A DNA stretch of 64,000 bases from Nostoc sp. CHAB 5844 (lineage in GTDB: Bacteria; Cyanobacteriota; Cyanobacteriia; Cyanobacteriales; Nostocaceae). This document shows, one piece after another, positions 51,322 to 60,797 of the stretch. Position numbers and translations under genes: made by a program. Within the stretch, counting starts at the first letter, position 1. The number at the start of each line of letters is the position of its first letter. The DNA is taken from NCBI RefSeq assembly GCF_020829595.1, contig NZ_JAIVFW010000013.1, positions 1-64,000 of the forward strand, in the 5' to 3' direction. The notes below the pieces were generated by a model, which saw only the letters and a list, made by a program, of their open reading frames with translations, made no database searches and was not told where the DNA came from.

Positions 51322-53160
51322 ATGGCAGTAAAGCAATTATCTCAACTAAATCTCGCTTCTTATACCACTAACAAAACATTTTACCCGTCCCCAACTGCTT
51401 GGGAAGATCAAGTGTTTTATTTTATGATGCTTGATCGATTTTCCGATGGTAAAGAGAATGGATATAAAGACAATGCGGGAAATGTTGTCTCTAATGGTGG
51501 AACTCCTATATTCGCAGCAGGTGATCAAAATAATGCTACACAAACACTAGAAGATGCAGCACGTTGGCGAGAAGCAGGCGTAAAATACGTTGGTGGTAAT
51601 CTGAAAGGACTAACTAGTAAAGTAGGTTACTTAAAGCGTTTAGGCGTATCAGCAATTTGGATTAGTCCGATTTTCAAACAGGTATCTTTTCAAGAAACTT
51701 ATCACGGCTACGGTATTCAAAATTTCTTAGAAGTTAACCCTAAGTTTGGTAGCAGTGAAGATTTGAAAGAATTAGTTCAAACTGCTCATGCCAATGGTAT
51801 CTACGTAATTTTAGATATTATCTTGAATCATTCTGGGAATATCTTTAGTTACGAAGCAGGTAATGTTGATTACAACGGCACACCTTATCAAGTCAAAGGT
51901 TTTAATGACGAAAAAGGTCAACCCAGCATACCATTTTGCAAAACAGATGCCAATAATCCAGCAACTTGGCCTAAAGAAAATGACGCAATTTGGCCAGTAG
52001 AATTTCAAGATCCATCTTTATATACTCAGAAAGGACGCATTAGAAATTGGGATGGCTATCCTGAATTTTTAGAAGGAGATTTTGAGGATTTAAAAGATAT
52101 TAGTCATGGCTTTGGAACTCTAGATGATTATGTGTCATCTCCAGCGCTGAAATATCTAGCTCAGGCTTATAAATATTGGATAGCCTATGCAGATATTGAT
52201 GGTTTCCGCATTGATACTGTCAAACACATGGATAAAGGAGCAACTCGTGTTTTTGCTTCTATTATTCATGAGTTTGCCCAAAGTATTGGTAAGGAAAAAT
52301 TCTTTTTGGTTGGTGAGATTACTGGTGGAAGACGCAGAGCGTTTGAAACTTTAGAAGAGACAGGTTTAGATGCAGCTTTAGGTGTAGATGATATTCCTGA
52401 CAAACTCGAATATTTAGTTAAAGGATATCGCAACCCTAGAGATTACTTTAGTTTATTTCGTAATTCTGTGCTTGTACAGAAAGATTCTCACGTTTGGTTT
52501 AGAGATAAAGTCGTGACGATGTTTGACGACCATGACCAAGTGCGGAAAGGCCAAAATAAAGCTAGATTTTGCGCGGATAAAGACGCATCAAAAGTAGTTT
52601 TGAATGCGTTAGCACTCAATGCTTTAACGCTGGGTATCCCTTGTATTTATTATGGTACAGAACAAGCCTTTGATGGTCATGGAGATAGCGATCGCTATTT
52701 GCGCGAAGCCATGTTTGGTGGTGAGTTCGGTGCATTTGGTACTAAAGGGGTTCACTTCTTTAATGAAGAAAATTACGTCTATAAAGAAATCTCAAAGATT
52801 CTCAAAATCAGAACAGAGAAAAAAGCGTTAAGTCGAGGTCGTCAATATCTCCGTCCAATTTCTGGTGATGGTATAAACTTTGGTTTACCGCAGTTAATTG
52901 GTAACGAAATTCGTTCTGTTGTACCTTGGTCTCGAATTCTCAGCGACCAAGAAGTAGTTGCGGCTCTCAACACCGACTATTACCAACCGCGTGAAGCTTG
53001 GGTAACTATTGATAACGAATTACACAATGAAGGTGATTTCCTCACTTGCATTTACTCCACTGATAAACAGCAAGCAGGCCAAAAGGTGAAAATTGAAGCC
53101 AGGAATGGTAAATCTGTGAAAATTACTGTTCCGCCAGCTGGTTTTGTAATTTACGAATAA
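51322..53160 (+). CDS. GH13 alpha-amylase family enzyme
   Basis: A 612-residue glucan-active enzyme of family GH13. The four signature regions are present: DIILNHSGN (region I, ends His170), DGFRIDTVKHM with nucleophile Asp298, FLVGEI with acid/base Glu332, and MFDDHDQVRKG with His404-Asp405. The N-terminus FYPSPTAWEDQVFYFMMLDRFSDG is typical of amylases with an early barrel start. There is no signal peptide, so it is probably a cytosolic enzyme in glycogen or maltooligosaccharide metabolism. A C-terminal beta domain begins near residue 510. Exact specificity cannot be read from sequence. Confidence 0.9.
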   Translation: MAVKQLSQLNLASYTTNKTFYPSPTAWEDQVFYFMMLDRFSDGKENGYKDNAGNVVSNGGTPIFAAGDQNNATQTLEDAARWREAGVKYVGGNLKGLTSKVGYLKRLGVSAIWISPIFKQVSFQETYHGYGIQNFLEVNPKFGSSEDLKELVQTAHANGIYVILDIILNHSGNIFSYEAGNVDYNGTPYQVKGFNDEKGQPSIPFCKTDANNPATWPKENDAIWPVEFQDPSLYTQKGRIRNWDGYPEFLEGDFEDLKDISHGFGTLDDYVSSPALKYLAQAYKYWIAYADIDGFRIDTVKHMDKGATRVFASIIHEFAQSIGKEKFFLVGEITGGRRRAFETLEETGLDAALGVDDIPDKLEYLVKGYRNPRDYFSLFRNSVLVQKDSHVWFRDKVVTMFDDHDQVRKGQNKARFCADKDASKVVLNALALNALTLGIPCIYYGTEQAFDGHGDSDRYLREAMFGGEFGAFGTKGVHFFNEENYVYKEISKILKIRTEKKALSRGRQYLRPISGDGINFGLPQLIGNEIRSVVPWSRILSDQEVVAALNTDYYQPREAWVTIDNELHNEGDFLTCIYSTDKQQAGQKVKIEARNGKSVKITVPPAGFVIYE

Positions 53161-53259
53161 ATTCCTGTTAACTGCTCAATTTTCTCTCCTCGTAGGGCGC
53201 ACAGATATGCGCCCTTTTTTCATTTGTATTATATCAGGTTCGGTTAAACACTTATGATA

Positions 53260-53400
53260 TCTGTAGGTTGGGTTGAGGCTTTGCGAAACCCAACATTTCC
53301 TGGATTTGTTGGGTTTCGTTCCTCAAACGCCAGTTGCTACAACGGGGGGAACCCCCGCAACGCACTGGCTCCCCAACCTACATTGACAGATTTTATTATA
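53260..53400. repeat. Nested repeats: gtaggttggg element with a ccagttgctac hairpin inside
   Basis: gtaggttgggttgaggcttt at the left and ccccaacctacattgacag at the right bracket the element. Inside are aacccaac/gttgggtt arms and the hairpin cgccagttgctacaac...gcaacgcactggc with a ggggggaaccccc core at 53340-53355. The rest of 53161-53726 has no gene apart from the stem-loops at 53598. Confidence 0.7.
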
Positions 53401-53597
53401 AGTAATCACCCGAACTTGATATTAAAGGAGCGATCGCAGTTTTCAACTTTTTGTCACTAAAGCGATCCTGAGAGTAATATTGTATGCCACAATAACAGAT
53501 TAATTAATAATGCAGTGTTTCACAACTAAAAAAATTAAGCACGCTTTTGTATAAACACACACATAATTAATCGTTTGCGTATTCTGCAAGGCAGGAT

Positions 53598-53637
53598 CAG
53601 CAGGCTTTTTCTGCTGCTTCCACACTTTAGCCTGTGG
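53598..53637. promoter_or_regulatory. Two consecutive stem-loops before bphP
   Basis: CAGCAG (53598-53603) pairs with CTGCTG (53611-53616), and directly after it CCACA (53620-53624) pairs with TGTGG (53633-53637). They lie about 90-130 bp before the phytochrome start and could be a leader structure or a terminator of a short upstream RNA. Function not known. Confidence 0.35.
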
Positions 53638-53726
53638 AAAATTAAAGTGCAACTCACATAATCATCATATATTTAGAAATTATTCTTTTTTTCTCGATTT
53701 TCCTCTAAAAATATTTAAATTGTAAA

Positions 53727-56700
53727 ATGACAAATTCCGACCTTATTCTCTCAGAAACAATTAATATTATTGACTGTGATAATGAGCCGATTCATATTCC
53801 TGGTTATATACAACCACATGGTGTACTTTTAGCCTTAGAAGAACCACAACTCAAAATTCTCCAAGCTAGTGAAAATACGAGTCAATTTTTTGGGATTTCC
53901 GCAGCAAATTTAATTGGTAAAAATTTAAATTATCTCATTCCATCAGAGCAAATCCAGTTTATTACTGATTATCTCCAACAAAAAACTTTAACATTTGTCC
54001 ACTTATTTGAACTAAAATCTGAATGGCACAATTTTAATGCAGAAATTGAGCAGACATTGTTTCTCGGAATTATACATCGCTCAGATGATATTTTAATTCT
54101 AGAATTAGAACCTCATCCATATACACAAAGTAGCCCCTTCCTAGGATATTATCATCTTCTAGAACAAACAGTTTCTCAGATAGTCAATGCCAAAAATTCA
54201 CTAGAACTATTTCAAATTATTGTCAGAGAAGTCAAAAGAATTACTCAATTTGATCGGGTCATGCTTTACAGATTGGAAGCAGACTATAGTGGAGTTGTCA
54301 TTGCAGAAGATAAGCAAAGCCATCTAGAAAGTTACTTAGAACTACACTATCCTGCATCTGATATTCCAGCACAAGCCAGACAACTTTACTACGAAAAATG
54401 GCTGCGATTGATTCCAGATATAAATTATCAGCCAGTTCAATTAATACCTGCAAATCCCTCTTTGGATCTTAGTGCAGCAACATTGAGAAGTGTATCGCCC
54501 TGGCATATACAGTACTTGCATAATATGGGTGTTACAGCGACAATGTGTATCTCTCTTATCAATCAAAACAGACTTTGGGGTTTAATTGCTTGCCATAATT
54601 ACACCCCTAAAAAAGTGGATTACGAGACTCGCAAAATTTGTGAATTTATCGGGCAGTTAGCATCAGTTGAGTTAGTCAATCAACAAGAGCGGGCTTTAAA
54701 TTCCTATCGCCAACAAGTTAAAGCAATTCAAGAACAACTGAGACAAGCAGTATCTAACGAATTAGACTACATTGGTAATGTCTTCAAACGAAACGAGTCT
54801 AATTTATTAAATTTAGTGCAAGCTCAAGGCGTTGCCATATTATTAGAAGAACAATTAACTCTAATTGGTCAAACTTCTCCTGAAACAGAGATGAGAAAGC
54901 TAATTAATTGGCTTTCTGAGCAAAAACGGCAAGAAATTTTCTTTACTGATTCTTTACCGCAAATTTATCAACCAGCCAGAAACTTTAAAGATAAAGTTAG
55001 TGGCATTCTAGCAATTTCTATTTTTCTCAATCAGAGGTCTTATCATATCATTTGGTTACGACCTGAACAAGTGCAAACTGTTAATTGGGCTGGTAATCCT
55101 AATACATCAATCTCTGTTGCTTCAGATAATAGTTTGCGTCTCACTCCACGCAAGTCATTTGAAAAGTGGAAACAAACAGTTCAAGATAGATCTTATCCTT
55201 GGCAATCGTTTGAAATTGAAGTTGCACAAGAGATGAAAAATAACCTGATGTTAGCTGCCCTGGAGTTTTCCCATATGGCGCTTCAGCAAGCAGCTGAGCA
55301 AGCAGAAATTGCCAACCGCGCTAAAAGTCAGTTTTTAGCAAAGATGAGTCATGAATTGCGTACTCCACTCAATGCTATCTTAGGATTCACGCAGATTATG
55401 ACCCGGAATAGTTCTTTATCTCAAGATGACAAAGAGCATTTAGATATTATTAGTCGTAGTGGTGAGCATTTGTTGGCTTTAATTAATGATGTTTTAGAAA
55501 TGTCAAAAATTGAAGCTGGTCAACTAACATTAAATGAAAGTTATTTCGACTTGTATCGCTTGATTTACTCAATTCAAGAAATGTTTACCCTCAAAGCTTC
55601 AGATAAAGGATTAAACATCATCACTGAGTTAAGTTCAGAAGTAAATCAATATGTTTATGGTGATGAAGGTAAGCTCAGGCAAATACTGATTAACCTCTTA
55701 GGTAATGCTATCAAATTTACAGTTGTTGGTTGTGTTGTACTTCGAGTATCTTATGCTGATGATGCTTCATTTTCAGCAGCAGAATCAGGCAAGATAACTG
55801 TAGAATTTGCCGTTGAAGATACTGGCCCAGGAATTGCTACTGAAGATTTAGAGTTAATCTTTGAAGCATTTGCACAGGCTAAAGGTGGACGACAGTTTAT
55901 GCAAGGTACAGGTTTAGGACTAGCCATCAGTCGCCAGTTTGCTAAATTAATGGGGGGTGATATTCGCGCTCAGAGTGTCTTAGGACAAGGTGCAACCTTT
56001 ACTTGTAGCGTGCAAATGACGGTTGCAGAGAAAGTAGATGTTTTGCCTTCTGCACAAGTAACCAAGCGAGTAATTGGTTTAGCACCTGGCCAGCCTAAAT
56101 ACCGAGTTTTAATTGTTGAGGATGTTCTAGAAAATCGGCAGTTGATGGTAAAACTGCTGGAGTCTGTTGGTTTTGAGGTATGTGCTGCCGAGAATGGTCA
56201 GACAGCCGTTGATATCTGCAAAGCTTGGCAACCGCATCTTATTTGGATGGATATACAAATGCCAGTCATGAATGGTTATGAAGCAACTAAGCAAATTCGC
56301 GCTCATACTGAAAGTAAAGTTTTAGCAATTATCGCTTTGACTGCGAGTGCTTTTGAAGAAGACAGACAAATAATTTTGCAAGTAGGCTGCGATGATTTTG
56401 TTGCCAAACCTTTTGAAGAAACAGTTCTATTTGAGAAAATGGCGCAATATCTTGGTGTTCGTTACGTTTATGCCGAAAATCATCAACAAAAGCTGCCTGA
56501 GTCAAAAACTCAACCTCAGAAATTAATTCCATCTGATTTAGAGGAAATGCCAGCAAACTGGATTGCTCAAGTCCAAGAAGCTGCAATGATTATCGATGAT
56601 GAAAAACTTTATCAACTTTTCCAAGAAATACCTATAAATAAGCATCACATTGCTGAAATATTGAAAGATTTAGTAGATAACTTTCATTTAGAAACTATTA

Positions 56701-56738
56701 TTAAATTGACCAAAAAAATCATGAAAAATAAAAAATAA
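53727..56738 (+). CDS. Bacteriophytochrome hybrid histidine kinase
   Basis: A 1003-residue red/far-red photoreceptor kinase. PAS (about 18-130) has IPGYIQPHG, and Cys17 in CDNEPIHIPG is the biliverdin-binding position of bacteriophytochromes. GAF (about 145-320) has PASDIP (209-214), while the Cys used by Cph1-type phytochromes is Trp259 (SVSPWHIQYLHNMG). PHY (about 335-505) has the tongue motif PRKSF (474-478). HisKA carries His542 in MSHELRTPLNAILGF, with HATPase to about 765 (N box, VEDTGPGI, GTGLGLAI). A receiver at about 792-910 has Asp842 and Lys894. A C-terminal 90-residue helical tail follows. A second kinase gene lies 111 bp downstream. Confidence 0.92.
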   Translation: MTNSDLILSETINIIDCDNEPIHIPGYIQPHGVLLALEEPQLKILQASENTSQFFGISAANLIGKNLNYLIPSEQIQFITDYLQQKTLTFVHLFELKSEWHNFNAEIEQTLFLGIIHRSDDILILELEPHPYTQSSPFLGYYHLLEQTVSQIVNAKNSLELFQIIVREVKRITQFDRVMLYRLEADYSGVVIAEDKQSHLESYLELHYPASDIPAQARQLYYEKWLRLIPDINYQPVQLIPANPSLDLSAATLRSVSPWHIQYLHNMGVTATMCISLINQNRLWGLIACHNYTPKKVDYETRKICEFIGQLASVELVNQQERALNSYRQQVKAIQEQLRQAVSNELDYIGNVFKRNESNLLNLVQAQGVAILLEEQLTLIGQTSPETEMRKLINWLSEQKRQEIFFTDSLPQIYQPARNFKDKVSGILAISIFLNQRSYHIIWLRPEQVQTVNWAGNPNTSISVASDNSLRLTPRKSFEKWKQTVQDRSYPWQSFEIEVAQEMKNNLMLAALEFSHMALQQAAEQAEIANRAKSQFLAKMSHELRTPLNAILGFTQIMTRNSSLSQDDKEHLDIISRSGEHLLALINDVLEMSKIEAGQLTLNESYFDLYRLIYSIQEMFTLKASDKGLNIITELSSEVNQYVYGDEGKLRQILINLLGNAIKFTVVGCVVLRVSYADDASFSAAESGKITVEFAVEDTGPGIATEDLELIFEAFAQAKGGRQFMQGTGLGLAISRQFAKLMGGDIRAQSVLGQGATFTCSVQMTVAEKVDVLPSAQVTKRVIGLAPGQPKYRVLIVEDVLENRQLMVKLLESVGFEVCAAENGQTAVDICKAWQPHLIWMDIQMPVMNGYEATKQIRAHTESKVLAIIALTASAFEEDRQIILQVGCDDFVAKPFEETVLFEKMAQYLGVRYVYAENHQQKLPESKTQPQKLIPSDLEEMPANWIAQVQEAAMIIDDEKLYQLFQEIPINKHHIAEILKDLVDNFHLETIIKLTKKIMKNKK

Positions 56739-56849
56739 ATATGTTTTATTAAATATTTACAAACTTATGATTGCAGTAAAGGCAGATTATTTGTTTAAAT
56801 TAATTTATTTAATAATTTATCAAGTATATTCGACACGGAATTTTAAATT

Positions 56850-58631
56850 ATGAGTTTGTCTAAATCTTCTATTCATTCTGCTTTGATTTTGCTTGTTGAT
56901 GATACACCAGACAATCTTCGTTTGTTAGCCAAAATCCTAGAATCTCAAGGATTTAAAGTCAAAAAAACTGTCAGTGGTAAAATGGCAATTCAGGCTGCAC
57001 AAATAGAACCTCCTGATTTGATTTTACTAGATATTAATATGCCAGAAATTAGTGGTTATGAAGTTTGTCAGCAATTAAAGTTACAAGAAAAAACTGCGAA
57101 TGTTCCGATAATTTTTATTAGTGCGCTAGATCAAACTACAGATAAAATAAAAGCTTTTGAGTTAGGGGGAGCAGATTACATTACTAAACCTTTTCAAGAG
57201 TTAGAAGTGTTGGCGCGAGTACAAAATCAATTAATTATTTACGAACAGCGGCAATTACTGATAGCTCAAAACCAACATTTACAGCAAGAAATTCAAGAAC
57301 GTCAACAAGCACAATCTGCTTTGCAAGAACTCAATAAGGGTTTTGAAAAACAAATTATAGAACGCACTAAGCAATTACAAAGAGCGCTAGAATTTGAGGA
57401 AAGATTAAAACGAATTACAGATACAGTTCGTGACAGTTTAGACGAAGGACAGATTTGGCAGGCAGCAGTGGCAGAGTTGGCAGTTGGGTTGGAACTAAAT
57501 TGTTGTTATGCAACAATTTATAATAGTGAGTTAAAAGTTTGTTCCATAGAATATGGATATAGCAAACATAGTAATAATATTTGTGTTAAAAATTTTATTG
57601 AGCAAGTAACAAAATGGAGTGATTTTTATCAAAAATTGCTGCAAGAACAAAGTACCCAATTTTGCTTGTATTTACCTGTTAGTGATGACGGTAATGAACA
57701 AAAATATGCTACTTTACTATGTCCTATTTTTGATAATCAAGAAATTTTAGGTGGTTTGTGGTTGTTTAAATCAGCAGAACAAGCATTTGACGAACTAGAA
57801 GTAAGGTTAGTCAAACAATTAGCAAACCAGTGCGCGATCGCTCTGCGTCAAGCTCGACTTTATCAAGCTGCTCAAGCACAAGTTCAGGAGTTACAAAGGC
57901 TGAATCAACTAAAAGATGATTTTCTCTGTTCTATCTCTCACGAATTACGGAACCCCGTAGCTAATATTAAATCATTTATCCAATTACTAGAAACAGAATT
58001 AACTGGTTTAAATCAACATAATCAAAAAATATCTCAATGCTTTACGACTTTACACGAAGAGTGCGAGGGAGAACTCCAGTTAATACAAGATTTACTTGAC
58101 TTGCAATATTTAAACGCTGAGTTTTATCCCTTACAACTAACAACTATCAACCTGTATGATTGGATTTCCTACACTATAGAAGTATTTATTATTCAATCTC
58201 AACAACAGCAAAAAAGTCTGCAAATTCAACTTGAGCCTGATTTACCTTTACTAACTACAGACATATCTAGTCTAAGCCGCATTCTGCGTGAGCTAGTCAA
58301 AAATGCCTGTAAATATACTCCTCCTGGAGAAACTATTACAGTGACTGCTCACCAACAAGATGACAAGTTGCATCTTTGTGTAATTAATTCTGGTGTAGAA
58401 ATTCCCGAAGTTGAACTATCTCGCATTTTTGACAAATTCTACCGCATCCCCAATATGGGACGTTTGACACCTGGCGGTACTGGCTTGGGGTTGGCCTTGG
58501 TGAAAAAACTGGTAGAACATTTGGATGGCTTTATCTTTGTAGAATCACGCACAAGAGAGATTTGCTTTACCCTTGTTTTGCCACTGCTACTTCATACTCA
58601 TGAAGACATGGTAAGAAAACTTGACGACTAG
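56850..58631 (+). CDS. Response regulator-histidine kinase hybrid (REC-GAF-kinase)
   Basis: A 593-residue soluble protein. An N-terminal receiver (about 10-130) with phosphoacceptor Asp61 (LILLDINMPEISGYE) and Lys113 in the TKPF motif is followed by a coiled coil (about 130-190), a GAF domain (about 190-340), HisKA with His364 in SISHELRNPVANIKSF, and a HATPase with NACKYTPPGE and GGTGLGLAL. It is not membrane-bound. Coming right after the phytochrome kinase, it may receive phosphate from it, making a light-signalling relay; this is inference from position. The output partner is not encoded here. Confidence 0.9.
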   Translation: MSLSKSSIHSALILLVDDTPDNLRLLAKILESQGFKVKKTVSGKMAIQAAQIEPPDLILLDINMPEISGYEVCQQLKLQEKTANVPIIFISALDQTTDKIKAFELGGADYITKPFQELEVLARVQNQLIIYEQRQLLIAQNQHLQQEIQERQQAQSALQELNKGFEKQIIERTKQLQRALEFEERLKRITDTVRDSLDEGQIWQAAVAELAVGLELNCCYATIYNSELKVCSIEYGYSKHSNNICVKNFIEQVTKWSDFYQKLLQEQSTQFCLYLPVSDDGNEQKYATLLCPIFDNQEILGGLWLFKSAEQAFDELEVRLVKQLANQCAIALRQARLYQAAQAQVQELQRLNQLKDDFLCSISHELRNPVANIKSFIQLLETELTGLNQHNQKISQCFTTLHEECEGELQLIQDLLDLQYLNAEFYPLQLTTINLYDWISYTIEVFIIQSQQQQKSLQIQLEPDLPLLTTDISSLSRILRELVKNACKYTPPGETITVTAHQQDDKLHLCVINSGVEIPEVELSRIFDKFYRIPNMGRLTPGGTGLGLALVKKLVEHLDGFIFVESRTREICFTLVLPLLLHTHEDMVRKLDD

Positions 58632-58720
58632 ATATTTTTATAGTACAAAAATACTAAGTTAATTTGCTGATTGCGTCAATATATTAGACTCCACAATTAC
58701 ACAGCAGGAGAGCCAAGTTA

Positions 58721-59167
58721 ATGAAGCTATCGAAAGTAGACTTGAGCAGTTTAGTAGCGATCGCTCATTCTGACGGATATTTGCAGTTATTGCTTGACAG
58801 AGGTGATGAACTCGAATTTTTAGAAATTCCTGCGCCAGTTCAAGCTTATGAAGGACTGCAACACTTGAGTGAGATTGTGGCAGAAACTGCAACACTTCCA
58901 GTGGTGGAAGAAGCAATTGCGATGCTACCAGTTAGCTCATCAATGGCGATCGCCGTAGGATACAGTCAGAGCGATCGCATCCTGCAAGTTGAGTTTCAAA
59001 GTGGCGCAGTCTATCAATATTCTGAGGTAGAGCCAGAAACTTGGGAAGATTTACATGAGGCTGACTCTATTGGTGAGTTTTTCAATCAAGAAATTAAAGG
59101 CAGATATGAGTCTGAACGCATCGATAAGCCCGATCATGAGGGAGAATTTGGCGACCATCTGGGCTAA
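58721..59167 (+). CDS. KTSC domain protein
   Basis: A 148-residue protein. The KTSC domain covers about residues 72-132 (SSSMAIAVGYSQSDRILQVEFQSGAVYQYSEVEPETWEDL ... SIGEFFNQEIKGRY). The N-terminal 65 residues (LVAIAHSDGYLQLLLDRGDELEFLEIPAPVQAYEGLQ) form a separate module. The AGGAG at about 58706-58711 supports the start. The last codons (GEFGDHLG) are antisense to a WD40-like relic, so the natural C-terminus may have been altered by a rearrangement. KTSC domains are found with lysyl-tRNA synthetase or as single proteins of unknown function. Confidence 0.8.
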   Translation: MKLSKVDLSSLVAIAHSDGYLQLLLDRGDELEFLEIPAPVQAYEGLQHLSEIVAETATLPVVEEAIAMLPVSSSMAIAVGYSQSDRILQVEFQSGAVYQYSEVEPETWEDLHEADSIGEFFNQEIKGRYESERIDKPDHEGEFGDHLG

Positions 59168-59210
59168 ATATTGCACTAGTGAGGCGATCCTGATGTCCCA
59201 GAAATACAGC
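59142..59210 (-). pseudogene. WD40 repeat relic
   Basis: The minus strand reads AVFLGHQDRLTSAIFSPDGRQIL, which has the GH, D, SPDG pattern of a single WD40 blade. The surrounding frame is not WD40-like and there is no start. It overlaps the 3' end of the KTSC gene antisense, so it looks like the remnant of a larger WD-repeat gene. Confidence 0.5.
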
Positions 59211-59354
59211 GAATTGTCCGCTAAATGCCTGAACTGGTTGCCGCGTTCTTGATGCGATAGGGTTTTCTTGTCTCGCTAATTGGGATGGTGTAGGAGTCTT
59301 GAGTTGGGCGCTGATGGGGATGCTGTAGGCAGTAGTAAATATCACTCCTATACA

Positions 59355-59482
59355 GTTAGTGTGGTTGTAGTCGCTGAGCTAACCCAGGCAGAAGAACGCG
59401 ATCGCTACATCTTGAACGCAAAGTTGAGCGGGCATTCTTTGAGGCAGGCAAAGCTTTAATGGAACTGCGCGATCGCAGTTAG
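59355..59482 (+). pseudogene. Frameshifted fragment of an unknown cyanobacterial gene
   Basis: One frame gives VSVVVVAELTQAEERDRYIL and then another gives RKVERAFFEAGKALMELRDRS before a stop. The two halves look like successive parts of one protein (a helical, charged domain) broken by a frameshift near 59413. I recall similar openings in cyanobacterial proteins of mobile DNA, but cannot name the family. Confidence 0.35.
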
Positions 59483-59621
59483 TAAGGATTATGAACTTTT
59501 ACTGAAATGAGCTTAATTTTCATCATATATGATGATACTTTAATTCATAGTATATTACATGCCTTGTTATCTAGAAATTCTATTTATAAATAGTTTCTTA
59601 GACTTGTGCATCCATATAATT

Positions 59622-60398
59622 ATGATAATTGCAAAACAATTTATTCTGAGAGCGATCGCACTAACTTGTGTAACCTGGGGTATCGCCTACAATATATCTG
59701 CATTCGCGCAATCAAAGACATCACACAACAGTTACACTCAAATTCGGTTTACTTTCAATGAGGTAGATCCACCAGATAATGGCACTCCTACAACACAGGG
59801 AGGTACTGGTAGCCGAGGAAACTGTCTAGTTCCCGATAATAAACCACAGCTAACTAGTTTGGCAGGTAACAGACGATTGCGTTTAACTACCAACAGCCAT
59901 CCCACTTTTTGGGTGTACGTACCCTACACTGCAAAAGATTCTCTAGGAGAATTTTCTCTACATGATGGTGAGAATGAGATTTATCGTACTAAATTTCAAC
60001 TGCCTGCTACATCTGGTATCGTTGGTGTTGCGCTACCTAAACAGGTTGCAGCTTTGCAAATTGGTAAAACCTACCGATGGTATTTTGACGTTCACTGTAC
60101 TGTAGCCAATGCTAGAGATGAGTTAACTCCAGCATCAGTTACTGGTATTATTCAACGAGTGGCGGTTTCCGAGAAGTTAGCACAGGCATTAAAATCTGTT
60201 GATTCTCCTTTAACAGGGGTTGCAGCCTACGCAGAACAAGGTATTTGGTATAATGCGTTGACTCAGTTGGCAGAACTGCGGTTAAGTTCTCCACAAAATA
60301 AAGATTTTCAAGCAGCTTGGTTGCAGTTATTGACTGATTCTACAGCTGGGTTAAACGAAATTGCTCAAGCAGAATTAATTGGAATTTTAAATAAATAG
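59622..60398 (+). CDS. DUF928 domain secreted protein
   Basis: A 258-residue exported protein with a signal peptide (residues 1-30, ending NISAFAQ). The DUF928 domain has GTGSRGNCLVPDNKPQLTSLAG, SHPTFWVYVPYT and KTYRWYFDVHC; the two cysteines (NC and HC) may form a disulphide. I start at the ATG at 59622 because it gives a clean signal peptide; the longer reading adds a second hydrophobic stretch. DUF928 genes are regular neighbours of CHAT-TPR genes in cyanobacteria, and here the convergent CHAT gene follows. Function unknown. Confidence 0.88.
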   Translation: MIIAKQFILRAIALTCVTWGIAYNISAFAQSKTSHNSYTQIRFTFNEVDPPDNGTPTTQGGTGSRGNCLVPDNKPQLTSLAGNRRLRLTTNSHPTFWVYVPYTAKDSLGEFSLHDGENEIYRTKFQLPATSGIVGVALPKQVAALQIGKTYRWYFDVHCTVANARDELTPASVTGIIQRVAVSEKLAQALKSVDSPLTGVAAYAEQGIWYNALTQLAELRLSSPQNKDFQAAWLQLLTDSTAGLNEIAQAELIGILNK

Positions 60399-60535
60399 AC
60401 GTTGCATAATTGCAGTATGATTTATTTCGCGCAGAGGCACAGAGAGGATAAGGAGTTTGTAATTTCAATAAGTTAATACTCTTTTAAATTGCACAAACCA
60501 TATAGTAGGACTCGTATTTGATTTTTGAAATACAG

Positions 60536-60660
60536 GTAGTGGACTGACAAGCCTAAAATGATGCAAAAAAATGTAGGTTGGGTTGACGTAAGAAAACCCA
60601 ACATTAATCTTGGTGTTGGGTTTCGCTTATGCTCAACCCAACCTACGGCTGAACCCCTTG
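60536..60660. repeat. gtaggttggg repeat, copy B
   Basis: Its first 51 bp are the exact reverse complement of 47983-48033. It then carries gttggg/cccaac arms (aacccaacattaatcttggt, then gttgggttt) and ends cccaacctacggctg. The whole gap 60399-60904 contains repeats and no supported gene. Confidence 0.85.
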
Positions 60661-60797
60661 CCGGATAGAGCGATGTAAATAATTTTCACTCTTTCTTATC
60701 ATCACATGATTTTGATATTAAGAATAGGTCTGTTTCTTAAAACCAATTTAATGTGAAGCTGCACTAAATGGGTAGCTCTCCATTCTTGGCGCTCTTG

